Assembly: GCF_019891175.1 (NCBI RefSeq)
Contig: NZ_CP072600.1
Span: 3,162,001-3,226,000 of the forward strand
Direction of reading: 5' to 3'
DNA: 64,000 nt
Source: Leptothermofonsia sichuanensis E412
GTDB taxonomy: Bacteria > Cyanobacteriota > Cyanobacteriia > Leptolyngbyales > Leptolyngbyaceae
Shown here: piece by piece, positions 10,227 to 17,447 of the stretch
Numbering within the stretch: the stretch's first letter is position 1
Layout of the letters: every line of letters begins with the position of its first letter
The notes under the pieces: model-generated
What the model was told of the DNA's origin: nothing
The model's input: only the letters and a program-made list of their open reading frames with translations
Database searches by the model: none
Program-made: the position numbers and the translations under genes

Positions 10227-11621
10227 GTGTCTTCTGCACTGTCTCCCAAGACATGGCCCTTTAGTTTAGAATGGTTGCCTCCTTCAGCCTGTCTGGTAGG
10301 AGGAACGGTTCGAGATGCGCTCCTGGGACGACAGGGTGAGTATCTGGATCTGGATTTTGTGTTGCCACAAGGAGCGGTAGAGACCGCCCAGGCAATTGCT
10401 CGTCATTACAAAGCAGGTTACGTGTTGCTGGATGCAGAACGCCAGATTGCTCGTGTGGTGTTTGAACAGGGGACGGCAGATTTTGCTCAACAGATTGGTG
10501 CGACCCTGAATGCGGATCTGAAGCGGCGCGACTTTACTGTGAATGCGATCGCCTACAATCCCCATACTGACCAGTTGATCGATCCCCTCCAGGGCTATGC
10601 AGACCTGCAAAAGCGTCTGCTACGAATGGTTGCGGCTGAAAACCTGGAAGAAGATCCCCTACGTCTGTTGCGGGCATTTCGGCAGGCAGCCCAGCTTGGG
10701 TTTGCGGTAGAAGACCATACACGGGATGTGATTCGTCAGCTCGCGCCACTGCTGCAACGCATCGCTGCTGAGCGGGTTCAGTCAGAGATTAACTACCTGC
10801 TGGGCACCGCCAGAGGGACGTTCTGGCTGACGGCTGCCTGGCAGGACGGTTTGCTGAAAGCCTGGTTTCCAGATGCCAGCTTGCACAGTATGGAATGGAT
10901 TGCAGGAATTGATCAGGCATTTGTTCGTTTCCAGGAAGTTTTGCCTGAATTTGCGACTGAGCTTTGCGATCGCATTCGCAGTACTTCCCGCAATAACCGT
11001 CCTGGCTCTGGGGGAAACCGCTCAAACCGGGGAGGCACAGCCCCAGAACACACCGACCTGAAAGCATCGGGATCAGCCCGCACCTGGCTGTCAGCCGCCA
11101 AACTTGCCAGTCTCTTGCCCTTTGATTCAGGGGAAGCAGAGACTCAATTGCGCCGCCTGAAATACAGTCGCACGGAAATTCAGGCGGTCAGCACCATTCT
11201 TAAATATCTGCCTCAACTCTGTTCTGCGGTTGGAATGGATATTCTATGCCTTGGGCATGGCTCCTCCCTGCCCCCTTCACTTTCCCTATCGTTGCGGGAG
11301 CAATACGAGTTTTTCCAGGGAGTTGGGGTGACCTTTCCGGCGGTGGCGGTGCTGGCGATCGCCCATGGAATTCCCCAGGAGGTAATGGCTCCTTTAATTC
11401 ATCGGTACCTCAACCCTGACGACCTGGTTGCCCATCCCAGTCCACTGCTGAGTGGACAGAACCTGATGACCGCTCTAAATCTTTCGGCTGGTCCCCAGAT
11501 TGGTCAACTGCTGGCAGCGATTCAACTGGCGCGTGCAGAAGGAAAAATCTCTACCGTTGAAGAAGCGCTGGATCTGGCGGTCAAGTGTATTGAAAGGGGC
11601 AGTAGCGAGGACATCGAGTAA
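10227..11621 (+). CDS. cca: CCA tRNA nucleotidyltransferase / poly(A) polymerase family
   Basis: Adds or repairs the 3' CCA of tRNAs. The nucleotidyltransferase core is clear: CLVGGTVRDALLGRQ, then the metal-binding DLDFVLPQ, then RRDFTVNAIAYNP, followed by the RNA-binding head EEDPLRLLRAFRQAAQLGF. About 464 residues from GTG 10227, which gives the usual short N-terminus before the catalytic motif; the frame is open upstream to 9966, but the extra 87 residues look non-native. A low-complexity stretch near 10985-11070 (PGSGGNRSNRGGTA) interrupts the C-terminal half and is not expected in the family. Divergent from ycf34. Confidence 0.88.
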   Translation: MSSALSPKTWPFSLEWLPPSACLVGGTVRDALLGRQGEYLDLDFVLPQGAVETAQAIARHYKAGYVLLDAERQIARVVFEQGTADFAQQIGATLNADLKRRDFTVNAIAYNPHTDQLIDPLQGYADLQKRLLRMVAAENLEEDPLRLLRAFRQAAQLGFAVEDHTRDVIRQLAPLLQRIAAERVQSEINYLLGTARGTFWLTAAWQDGLLKAWFPDASLHSMEWIAGIDQAFVRFQEVLPEFATELCDRIRSTSRNNRPGSGGNRSNRGGTAPEHTDLKASGSARTWLSAAKLASLLPFDSGEAETQLRRLKYSRTEIQAVSTILKYLPQLCSAVGMDILCLGHGSSLPPSLSLSLREQYEFFQGVGVTFPAVAVLAIAHGIPQEVMAPLIHRYLNPDDLVAHPSPLLSGQNLMTALNLSAGPQIGQLLAAIQLARAEGKISTVEEALDLAVKCIERGSSEDIE

Positions 11622-11804
11622 ATTTGCAGAATTTCACCTGGATTGATGCCCAGAGAAATTTGCGAACTGTGTTAAAGTGATCTTCTTGGGCACTTTTTGG
11701 TCACGTTCTTGAAAAGTTCCGCCGTCAGCCTGGAAACTGGCTGATTCTTGAGGGTAAAAATTTCCCTGCTTCTCTTATCTGATGGTCACAAACAAGGGGT
11801 AGAC

Positions 11805-11990
11805 ATGGCTAAACGCCGCAATCAAAAAAAAGAAAAGGCTCTCCGTAATCAAGCATACGCTCGCAAATTCCGTAAAAAGTCCAACACAGGCCGTTTTGGT
11901 AGAAGGCGGTACGACGGTGGTAATCGGATGGAAGATGCTGAGGGCGATCAGGAAAATGTGGGACGGAGTAGCGAAGGCGCGGCTGATTAA
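11805..11990 (+). CDS. Small basic conserved cyanobacterial protein
   Basis: A 61-residue protein beginning MAKRRNQKKEKALRNQAYAR and KFRKKSNTGRFGRRR, then an acidic tail. Start ATG 11805 is chosen because of the ribosome binding site AAGGGGT at 11795-11800; the frame extends upstream but without such a site. The very basic first half suggests RNA or ribosome binding. I recall similar unnamed proteins in other cyanobacteria; the function is unknown. Confidence 0.7.
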   Translation: MAKRRNQKKEKALRNQAYARKFRKKSNTGRFGRRRYDGGNRMEDAEGDQENVGRSSEGAAD

Positions 11991-12086
11991 CTCGGATTAG
12001 GGCTACCGCAAGCTTGCAATAGTTCTGAATTTGGGGATGGTTTTCAGTTTATTTAATCTACGCTCCTGAGCATCGTTGAACATATT

Positions 12087-12115
12087 CCCCTGAAACCTTG
12101 ATCTGGTTTCAGGGG
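12087..12115 (+). terminator. Strong hairpin, likely terminator
   Basis: CCCCTGAAACC (12087-12097) and GGTTTCAGGGG (12105-12115) form a perfect 11-bp stem with a 7-base loop, about 100 bases downstream of the small basic protein gene, followed by ATTTGTGTG. The U-run is weak. Confidence 0.6.
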
Positions 12116-12185
12116 ATTTGTGTGAGTATGGCTTCCCATAATGGGAGTTGCCGTCAAACCTCCCATCGCCCCAAATCGTGTGCAG

Positions 12186-12600
12186 TCAGGTCACCGCCTG
12201 ACCCATCTGCCGGGTTCGTTGCAGGACTCGCCTGCCCCCTTTGCGTTCCCCAACACTGGCGGCAGGCACCAGCACTCGCAAGGCTACGCCCAAGGTATCG
12301 ACGCTCATGAATCGTTTGCTTCCCTCGATGGGGTTGTCCGTATCGTAACCGACAGCTTCATGCACCATCGGGGCACTTTTGACTTTTGACACTTTGACTA
12401 TCGATGCTGGCTTCTGTAGCTTGCTTCCCCGAAGGTTGGACTTCGAGAGCGCTTCTGCTCCAGGCGGGTAAACTTCCGCTAATGATCATGGATGGAAATC
12501 CAGGTAACGTCTTTGCACCAGTTCCGAAAGTAGGTGTACACCGTTTGCGACGCTGGGAAGTATCCGGGTAAGGCACGCAACGAAACTGCCTCAGCGCAAT
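12186..12600 (-). pseudogene. IS5-family transposase remnant
   Basis: Three reading frames on the minus strand hold successive pieces of one transposase: YFPASQTVYTYFRNWCKD and WISIHDH (near 12500-12560), then ASIDSQSVK (near 12390), then GSKRFMSVDTLGVALRVLV with ASVGERKGG (12190-12320). These match the order in IS5-type DDE transposases, where SIDSQSVK carries the first catalytic Asp and VDTLG the second strand. At least two frameshifts break it and the C-terminal half is missing. It is an old remnant. Confidence 0.75.
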
Positions 12601-12659
12601 TAGCCACCCTTGAAGGAATCGAAGCGTCTGTGCGAGGACATATGTCAATCCTGGGCGCT

Positions 12660-12735
12660 GCTGAATAGCAGTATGAATTGGAACGAAGTTTCAATTCATA
12701 CACGCTTTAATTCATACCCAGATTCAGCAATGCCT
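12660..12735. repeat. Dispersed palindromic repeat, copy 1
   Basis: TGAATTGG...TTCAATTCA forms a hairpin, followed by ACGCTTTAATTCATACC and GCAATGCCT. The same order of blocks recurs at 39311-39381. No coding capacity. Confidence 0.65.
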
Positions 12736-12802
12736 ATGTCAGCCCTGAAATCGGTCATTTTTTATCCCAACGGCAAGCGGCACAAGCAACTGGGGTAGCA
12801 GC

Positions 12803-12913
12803 GTTTCAGTCCCGATGACGGGATTATTTGGGCTGCGACCAATAAATCAAGGATCCCAACACGGTCGCCCAAACAATTTTCCGTCCCAATGACGGGATTA
12901 TTTGGGCTGCGAC
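12803..12913 (+). CRISPR. Two-repeat, one-spacer CRISPR relic
   Basis: Two 37-base repeats at 12803-12839 and 12877-12913 flank a 37-base spacer (12840-12876). The repeats share their last 25 bases exactly (through GGGATTATTTGGGCTGCGAC) and differ at positions 1, 6 and 12. Repeat 1 starts GTTTCAGTCCC and contains the short stem TCCCG/CGGGA, the layout of common 37-base cyanobacterial CRISPR repeats. No cas gene is adjacent; the nearest is the lone cas6 at 25010. With only two repeats it is a remnant or a minimal array. Confidence 0.7.
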
Positions 12914-13159
12914 GGCACCTTCCAGAATGCCCTCGCAGTATAACTTTTAGAGGAACTTTTGGCAAACCTCAAAAAAAAGAAGCATTTCAGCCATTCAAAG
13001 CGACTGATTTTGATTCTCTTTGGTCAGCCTAAAAAATTAAAACTATTGACTTTTGAAGGTTCTGGCGGTTTTGGCAAACCTCCCAGGATTTTGCCCCTTG
13101 CTTCGGTTTGCCAGATTTTTTGCCTTCTCTAGATTATAGCGCGATCGCCTTTTTAGTCC

Positions 13160-13229
13160 AGAACTGTTCGAAAACTTTCTCAGTCTGGGTTTGGGCTTTG
13201 ATAGTTGGGGCTTTTTGGATAGGCTTTTA
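13160..13229 (-). repeat. MITE-like hairpin element, copy 1 (inverted)
   Basis: About 70 bases whose reverse complement matches 46101-46168 and 60881-60950: terminal AAAGCCTATCC..AAAA, internal AGCCCC and CCCAGACTGAG, then AGTTTTCG. This copy has diverged at its right end (CGAACAG instead of CGGATAGG). The rest of the spacer 12914-13322 shows only an AT-rich stretch and the block TGTACCTCACACC, which recurs at about 27588. Confidence 0.75.
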
Positions 13230-13322
13230 CGGCGATCGCCAATTGGCTCTGCCACACCCTGTACCTCACACCCATGCAAAGGGCTATAACATGACCATAA
13301 TGCATACACCGTAGCCTTCCCT

Positions 13323-13832
13323 GTGTCCTGCTTTCCCCCTACCGACAACTCTGAGTACCAGCTTCATCGACATTGGATGGAGCGGGCGATCGCCCTTGCC
13401 CAGGCGGCTGGAGAGGCGGGCGAAGTTCCCATTGGGGCAGTTGTGGTCGGGGCGGATGGGCGGGCGATCGCCGAAGCCACCAATCGTCGGGAGCGCGATC
13501 ATGACCCAACCGCCCATGCGGAGATCCTGGCACTGCGAGCAGCAGGTCGAGCGCTGGGCAACTGGCATCTGAATCAATGTACGCTTTACGTCACTCTCGA
13601 ACCCTGCCCCATGTGTGCAGGGGCGTTGATCCTTGCCCGGTTGGGGCGGCTGGTTTATGGGGCAGATGATCCTAAAACAGGAGCTATACGCACGGTCATA
13701 AACTTACCCGATAGTGCCTGTTCCAACCATCGCTTACAGGTAATTGGTGGTATCCTGGAGTCTTCGTGCCGCCAGCAGTTGCAGTCCTGGTTTCAGCAGC
13801 ACCGCCAGAATCAACCTTCTGGCAGCTCATGA
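13323..13832 (+). CDS. tadA: tRNA-specific adenosine deaminase TadA
   Basis: Deaminates A34 of tRNA-Arg(ACG) to inosine. 169 residues with the zinc deaminase signature: HAEILAL (His ligand and catalytic Glu) and TLEPCPMCAGALI (two Cys ligands), and the downstream VYGADDPKTGAI typical of TadA. The start is GTG 13323, 18 codons before the family-typical HRHWMERAIALAQAA. The next gene, plsC, follows after 100 bases on the same strand. Confidence 0.93.
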   Translation: MSCFPPTDNSEYQLHRHWMERAIALAQAAGEAGEVPIGAVVVGADGRAIAEATNRRERDHDPTAHAEILALRAAGRALGNWHLNQCTLYVTLEPCPMCAGALILARLGRLVYGADDPKTGAIRTVINLPDSACSNHRLQVIGGILESSCRQQLQSWFQQHRQNQPSGSS

Positions 13833-13932
13833 CACCAGGGAAAGTGTCCCTGAGACAGATGGGATTTAGCCTGGTGGTATTTAGGGTAGAGGTAGATAAT
13901 ATCCTCGCATCTTACCAGTCTCCGCTCTCGCC

Positions 13933-14748
13933 ATGAGTTCGTTCGATTCCATGACCCCGCTGGAGTCTGATCTCCAGCCACCTGTTCATTCAGATGTTCA
14001 TGTGCCGTCCCCTTTCCTGGGGGGCTTTTTAAGGCACAACCTGTTGATGCACGCGGCAAAATTCTCGTTTCAGGCGTCTTCCAATGCTGGGGTGCTCCCC
14101 CCCGCTCAGTTTACGCCCTGGTTGGCGTCGCTGGCGTATCCAGTTGGTCGCTATGGCCTGCTCCCGGCTTACTTCAGGGAAATTGAAGTGATTGGGCAGG
14201 AAAATATCCCGCTCTCAGGTCCTGTGATTCTGGCTCCAACCCATCGATCGCGGTGGGATGCCTTTGTCATTCCCTATGCCGCCGGGCACGACATCACGGG
14301 CCGACATCTGCATTTTATGGTTTCAGCCGATGAAGTGGTTGGCTGTCAGGGTTGGCTGATTCGGCATTTGGGTGGCTTCCCAGTGAATACTAAACGCCCG
14401 ACTATTTCCAGTCTCCGCTACGGTATCGAACTACTGCGAAAACACGAAGTACTGGTCATTTTCCCTGAAGGGGACATTTTTCGAGGACGAGATATTCAGC
14501 CGTTGAAACCAGGACTGGCCCGACTTGCGCTCCAAGCAGAAGCGAACCAACCGGATCTGGATACCCGGATTGTGCCCATTCACATCCACTACAACCAACC
14601 CACGGTTCCCTGGAAAAGCCGTGTCAAAATTCAGATTGGAACTCCCTTACGGGTGGCTGACTATAATCTTGGATCGCCTAAAAACGATGCTCAGTTGTTG
14701 ACGTGCGGTTTGTTCCGCTCTCTCAAGAGCCTGGAAGAGCGAGTTTGA
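13933..14748 (+). CDS. plsC: 1-acyl-sn-glycerol-3-phosphate acyltransferase family
   Basis: A 271-residue acyltransferase of the PlsC/LPLAT family, making phosphatidic acid for membrane lipids. The catalytic motif is HRSRWD (H-x4-D) in LAPTHRSRWDAF, followed by a long loop and IFPEGDIFRG, the substrate-binding motif. The 60-residue N-terminal stretch before the domain is polar and lacks a clear membrane helix. Start ATG 13933. Confidence 0.85.
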   Translation: MSSFDSMTPLESDLQPPVHSDVHVPSPFLGGFLRHNLLMHAAKFSFQASSNAGVLPPAQFTPWLASLAYPVGRYGLLPAYFREIEVIGQENIPLSGPVILAPTHRSRWDAFVIPYAAGHDITGRHLHFMVSADEVVGCQGWLIRHLGGFPVNTKRPTISSLRYGIELLRKHEVLVIFPEGDIFRGRDIQPLKPGLARLALQAEANQPDLDTRIVPIHIHYNQPTVPWKSRVKIQIGTPLRVADYNLGSPKNDAQLLTCGLFRSLKSLEERV

Positions 14749-14778
14749 GCCAGTGGGCTGTGCTAAGTGAGGAATGAG

Positions 14779-14895
14779 GATTTCATCATCTGAAACTTCA
14801 TCACAGAGGTATAGAAAGCACAAAGAAATGGCTCTGTGTTTTCTGTGCCTCTGTGGAAGAGTTCTAAATCTTTCGGTTGATTGAATCCACAATTC
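14779..14895. repeat. CACAGAG-type dispersed hairpin repeat, copy 1
   Basis: Reads ATCACAGAGG..GCACAAAG..GGCTCTGTG..TGCCTCTGTGG, then TCGGTTGATTGAATCCACAATTCT. The same block order occurs at 41238-41348 and 52060-52173, with shorter pieces near 24758, 26176 and 58397. The complementary CACAGAGG/CCTCTGTG arms make a long hairpin in the plsC downstream spacer. Confidence 0.75.
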
Positions 14896-15001
14896 TGTCT
14901 TGTTCTTCAGGCTCTATCTGAGAACTTTCTCCGAGAGCTTCTGAAGTGTGATCTCCGGGTTCCTCCTGGGAACAAAATGAGTCCCTCAAAGGCGGATTGT
15001 C

Positions 15002-15220
15002 TTACCTGGAAGATCCTTTATTCTTAAGGATTTTTTCAGCAAAGGCTCCGATAAAAAAGCCTAAAAATAGCAGAAAAACGGTTTCAATCACAGGATTGGC
15101 ACTCAGGAACCAGGAAAGCCCTGCCCCGGACAGCCCAATCAGCAGATAAATCGACAGGGGCGATACAAGTCGTTGCTTTGAGCCTGGTAGCGGCGCACCA
15201 TCCTGACGATCAAATTTCAT
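15002..15220 (-). CDS. Small two-helix membrane protein, hypothetical
   Basis: A 72-residue protein with a polar N-terminus (MKFDRQDGAPLPGSKQRL) and two predicted membrane helices (IYLLIGLSGAGLSWFL and TVFLLFLGFFIGAFA), ending in a basic tail. No family recognised. It is on the minus strand, downstream of the two micro-protein genes. Confidence 0.5.
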   Translation of the reverse strand: MKFDRQDGAPLPGSKQRLVSPLSIYLLIGLSGAGLSWFLSANPVIETVFLLFLGFFIGAFAEKILKNKGSSR

Positions 15221-15453
15221 CGTGAATGCTATTCCCAGACACCCCGGACTTTAAGTCTAAAAAATCCTTATAAAAAGCATTATGAAAGTATACTTATAAA
15301 AGTAACTTACCCATGAAAGTATTTTACGGATGAAAGCAATTTACAGCCCTTTTCAAACAGTTGCCCCACAGCAAATGTCTCTAGATTCAGGCGAAACAGG
15401 AGATTGATGGGGATACACAAATGAAAATTGCCGTAAAGAATAGCTGTCAGTCC

Positions 15454-15549
15454 TCAGCGTACTGGTTTCTGATTGGGATAGTCAATCAAAGAAACAAATA
15501 ACGCGCAGATTAAAGCATAGCCAGTAAGAAAAATTATAACTTCCAGCAT
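15454..15549 (-). CDS. 31-residue membrane micro-protein, second of a tandem pair
   Basis: ATG at 15549 is preceded by a perfect AGGAGG at the normal distance. It encodes MLEVIIFLTGYALICALFVS followed by a short polar tail (LIDYPNQKPVR). One membrane helix fills nearly the whole peptide. It is a paralogue of the next upstream peptide, with which it shares TGYALICALFVS-like sequence. Too short for ordinary gene finding. I cannot match it to any known small photosystem, cytochrome b6f or NDH subunit. Confidence 0.6.
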   Translation of the reverse strand: MLEVIIFLTGYALICALFVSLIDYPNQKPVR

Positions 15550-15585
15550 CTGGTTTTTCCCTCCTGATGTAGCGGACACAGGGTC

Positions 15586-15666
15586 TTAAGTTAAGGGTTT
15601 TACCTGGGACACAAACAGTGCGCAGATCAGGGCATAACCCATTAAGAAAGCGGCAACTTCAAACAT
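15586..15666 (-). CDS. 26-residue membrane micro-protein, first of a tandem pair
   Basis: ATG at 15666, with GGGAG in the preceding bases. It encodes MFEVAAFLMGYALICALFVS and then QVKPLT, a single hydrophobic helix with a short basic tail. It shares GYALICALFVS with the downstream peptide (36 bases between the two genes), while the surrounding DNA differs, which points to selection on the peptide. It may be a small subunit of a membrane complex; the partner is unknown. Confidence 0.6.
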   Translation of the reverse strand: MFEVAAFLMGYALICALFVSQVKPLT

Positions 15667-15876
15667 TAGGATACTCCCTTATCAACAGATAGGAACCTAT
15701 ATTTATAAGGTACAGCGGTAAAATCCCTTTGTGCATCACCCTCACGGGGTCATCCATCTGGATGAGTTGGATACAAAATATGTATTTTTCTACTCCAATT
15801 GGTATAGCAGGGGGCAGGGAACAGGGAACAGGGAATAGGAAATAGGAAATAGGAAATAGGGAAGCAAAGATGGCGG

Positions 15877-17288
15877 GTAATTGCTCAACTGGGGGTTGAC
15901 AAGGCGAGAAAGAACACTAGAGTTAAAGGCATGAAAGAGCTTCCAGACCTCAAGCAACTCACAGACTCTGATAAGGACAGGCTGATCCAGACACTGTGGG
16001 ATGAGCTGCAAAAGTTGCAACAAAAGAAGCCGAAAAAGACATCCAAGAATTCCAGTTTACCCCCTGCTCAAGGATTCAAAGCAGCAGTTAGCGAGCCTTC
16101 TGGCTCCCAAGAGATAAATCGAAGTGCGAGTGTGGGACGCTGTGGTGGTGGGCGTAAGCTGACTCCGAATCCCGACCAAATTATCCGCGCCGAAGTGAAC
16201 AGGTGTAAAACTTGTGGTGTGAGTCTGTCTGGAACCCTTCAGCAATTGCTGCAACGCTATGAAAAAGTGGAGATTCCACCGATTCGCCCGGTTGTGACTC
16301 AAGTGGAACGGTATGGTTGCACCTGTCCGGGTTGTGGAGAAGTTCAATTGGCTCCAGTTCCGGTGGGACTAGAACCCGGCAGTCCCTTCGGCGATGGGGT
16401 GGCGGCCTTAGTCACGACGTTGCGCTACGGTCATGCAATCAGCTATGCGCGGCTGAGTCAACTGATGTCGGAGGTGTTCAATTTAGCGATTTCCGAAGGT
16501 GCTTTGGCAAGTCTCTTTCAACGAGTCAAAACGCAATTAGACCCATCGATTGCGGCGATTGTGCAGCGCTTACGCAGTTCCCGACTGGTCGGCAGCGATG
16601 AAACCAGTGCGCGGCTGAGAGGCAAGACGGTATGGGAATGGGTGTTTCAAAATGCTCAAGTCTGCTTGCATGTGATTCGCCCGTCCCGTGGGGCAGAGGT
16701 GATTGAGCACGTGATGGCAGGGCATCGTCCTGAGATTTGGGTGTCGGATTTGTTCAGCGCTCAAAAGAAACATCCTGCGTCAGATTGGCAAGTCTGCTTA
16801 GCCCATCAGTTGCGCGATTGTCAGTATGGCATTGATGCCGGGGATACGATCTTTTCGCCTCGGATGAAGCGGTTAGTCTTACGCGCTTGTGCTTGGCATC
16901 GACGCTGGGAGCAATTGTCTGCTTCGACGCAATATCAATATCGCTGCCGGATCAACCGAGAATTAGACCAAGCACTCGCCCTGTGTCCGACTCAAGCCGA
17001 TGGCATTCGGCTGCAAACGCGCTACCGAAACTTGCGGGAGCATCTGTTTCTATTTTTGGCAGACACAACGATTGCGCCGACCAATAATGCCAGTGAACAG
17101 GCGCTGCGGATGAGTGTGATTTTTCGCAAGGTGACCAATGGGTTTCGCTCCGAGTGGGGCAAAGATTTGTTCGCCGATATTCGTTCTGTGGTGAATACGG
17201 GTAAGCGTCAAGGGCTTTCTGCTTTTGAGTCCATTTCTGCGGCCTTAAACCCTCACCAATCCCTATTCCCGCTGAGTTGAGCAATTAC
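15877..17288 (+). mobile_element. IS66-family insertion sequence, complete
   Basis: A 1412-base element bounded by 14-base perfect inverted repeats GTAATTGCTCAACT (15877-15890) and its complement (17275-17288). It is flanked by identical 8-base direct repeats GATGGCGG at 15869-15876 and 17289-17296. An 8-base target duplication is the IS66 rule. Intact ends, duplication and ORF indicate a recent insertion into a low-complexity spacer. Confidence 0.93.
15931..17280 (+). CDS. IS66-family transposase, single-ORF type
   Basis: A 449-residue DDE transposase. N-terminal coiled coil (LTDSDKDRLIQTLWDELQKL), a SKNSSLPPAQ segment, a zinc-finger-like CKTCGVSLSG and CTCPGCGEV, then the catalytic core with VGSDETSARL (Asp), and near the C-terminus the IS66 motif NNASEQALRMSVIFRKVTNG (Glu). 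The frame is complete. The accessory TnpA/TnpB of classical IS66 are absent, as in single-gene members. Confidence 0.93.
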   Translation: MKELPDLKQLTDSDKDRLIQTLWDELQKLQQKKPKKTSKNSSLPPAQGFKAAVSEPSGSQEINRSASVGRCGGGRKLTPNPDQIIRAEVNRCKTCGVSLSGTLQQLLQRYEKVEIPPIRPVVTQVERYGCTCPGCGEVQLAPVPVGLEPGSPFGDGVAALVTTLRYGHAISYARLSQLMSEVFNLAISEGALASLFQRVKTQLDPSIAAIVQRLRSSRLVGSDETSARLRGKTVWEWVFQNAQVCLHVIRPSRGAEVIEHVMAGHRPEIWVSDLFSAQKKHPASDWQVCLAHQLRDCQYGIDAGDTIFSPRMKRLVLRACAWHRRWEQLSASTQYQYRCRINRELDQALALCPTQADGIRLQTRYRNLREHLFLFLADTTIAPTNNASEQALRMSVIFRKVTNGFRSEWGKDLFADIRSVVNTGKRQGLSAFESISAALNPHQSLFPLS

Positions 17289-17447
17289 GATGGCGGGATA
17301 AGGTTCTGAGTGTTCGAATTTGTCCCGACCTGGATGGCTCCTGCTATAGAGTCTGGCTTCATATAGAGTCTGGCTTCAGGGTAAAGGTTTGATACCAGCG
17401 GGATGGAGGAGCAGGGGAAAAACTTCAGGTTTCAACCGGGATGAGGG

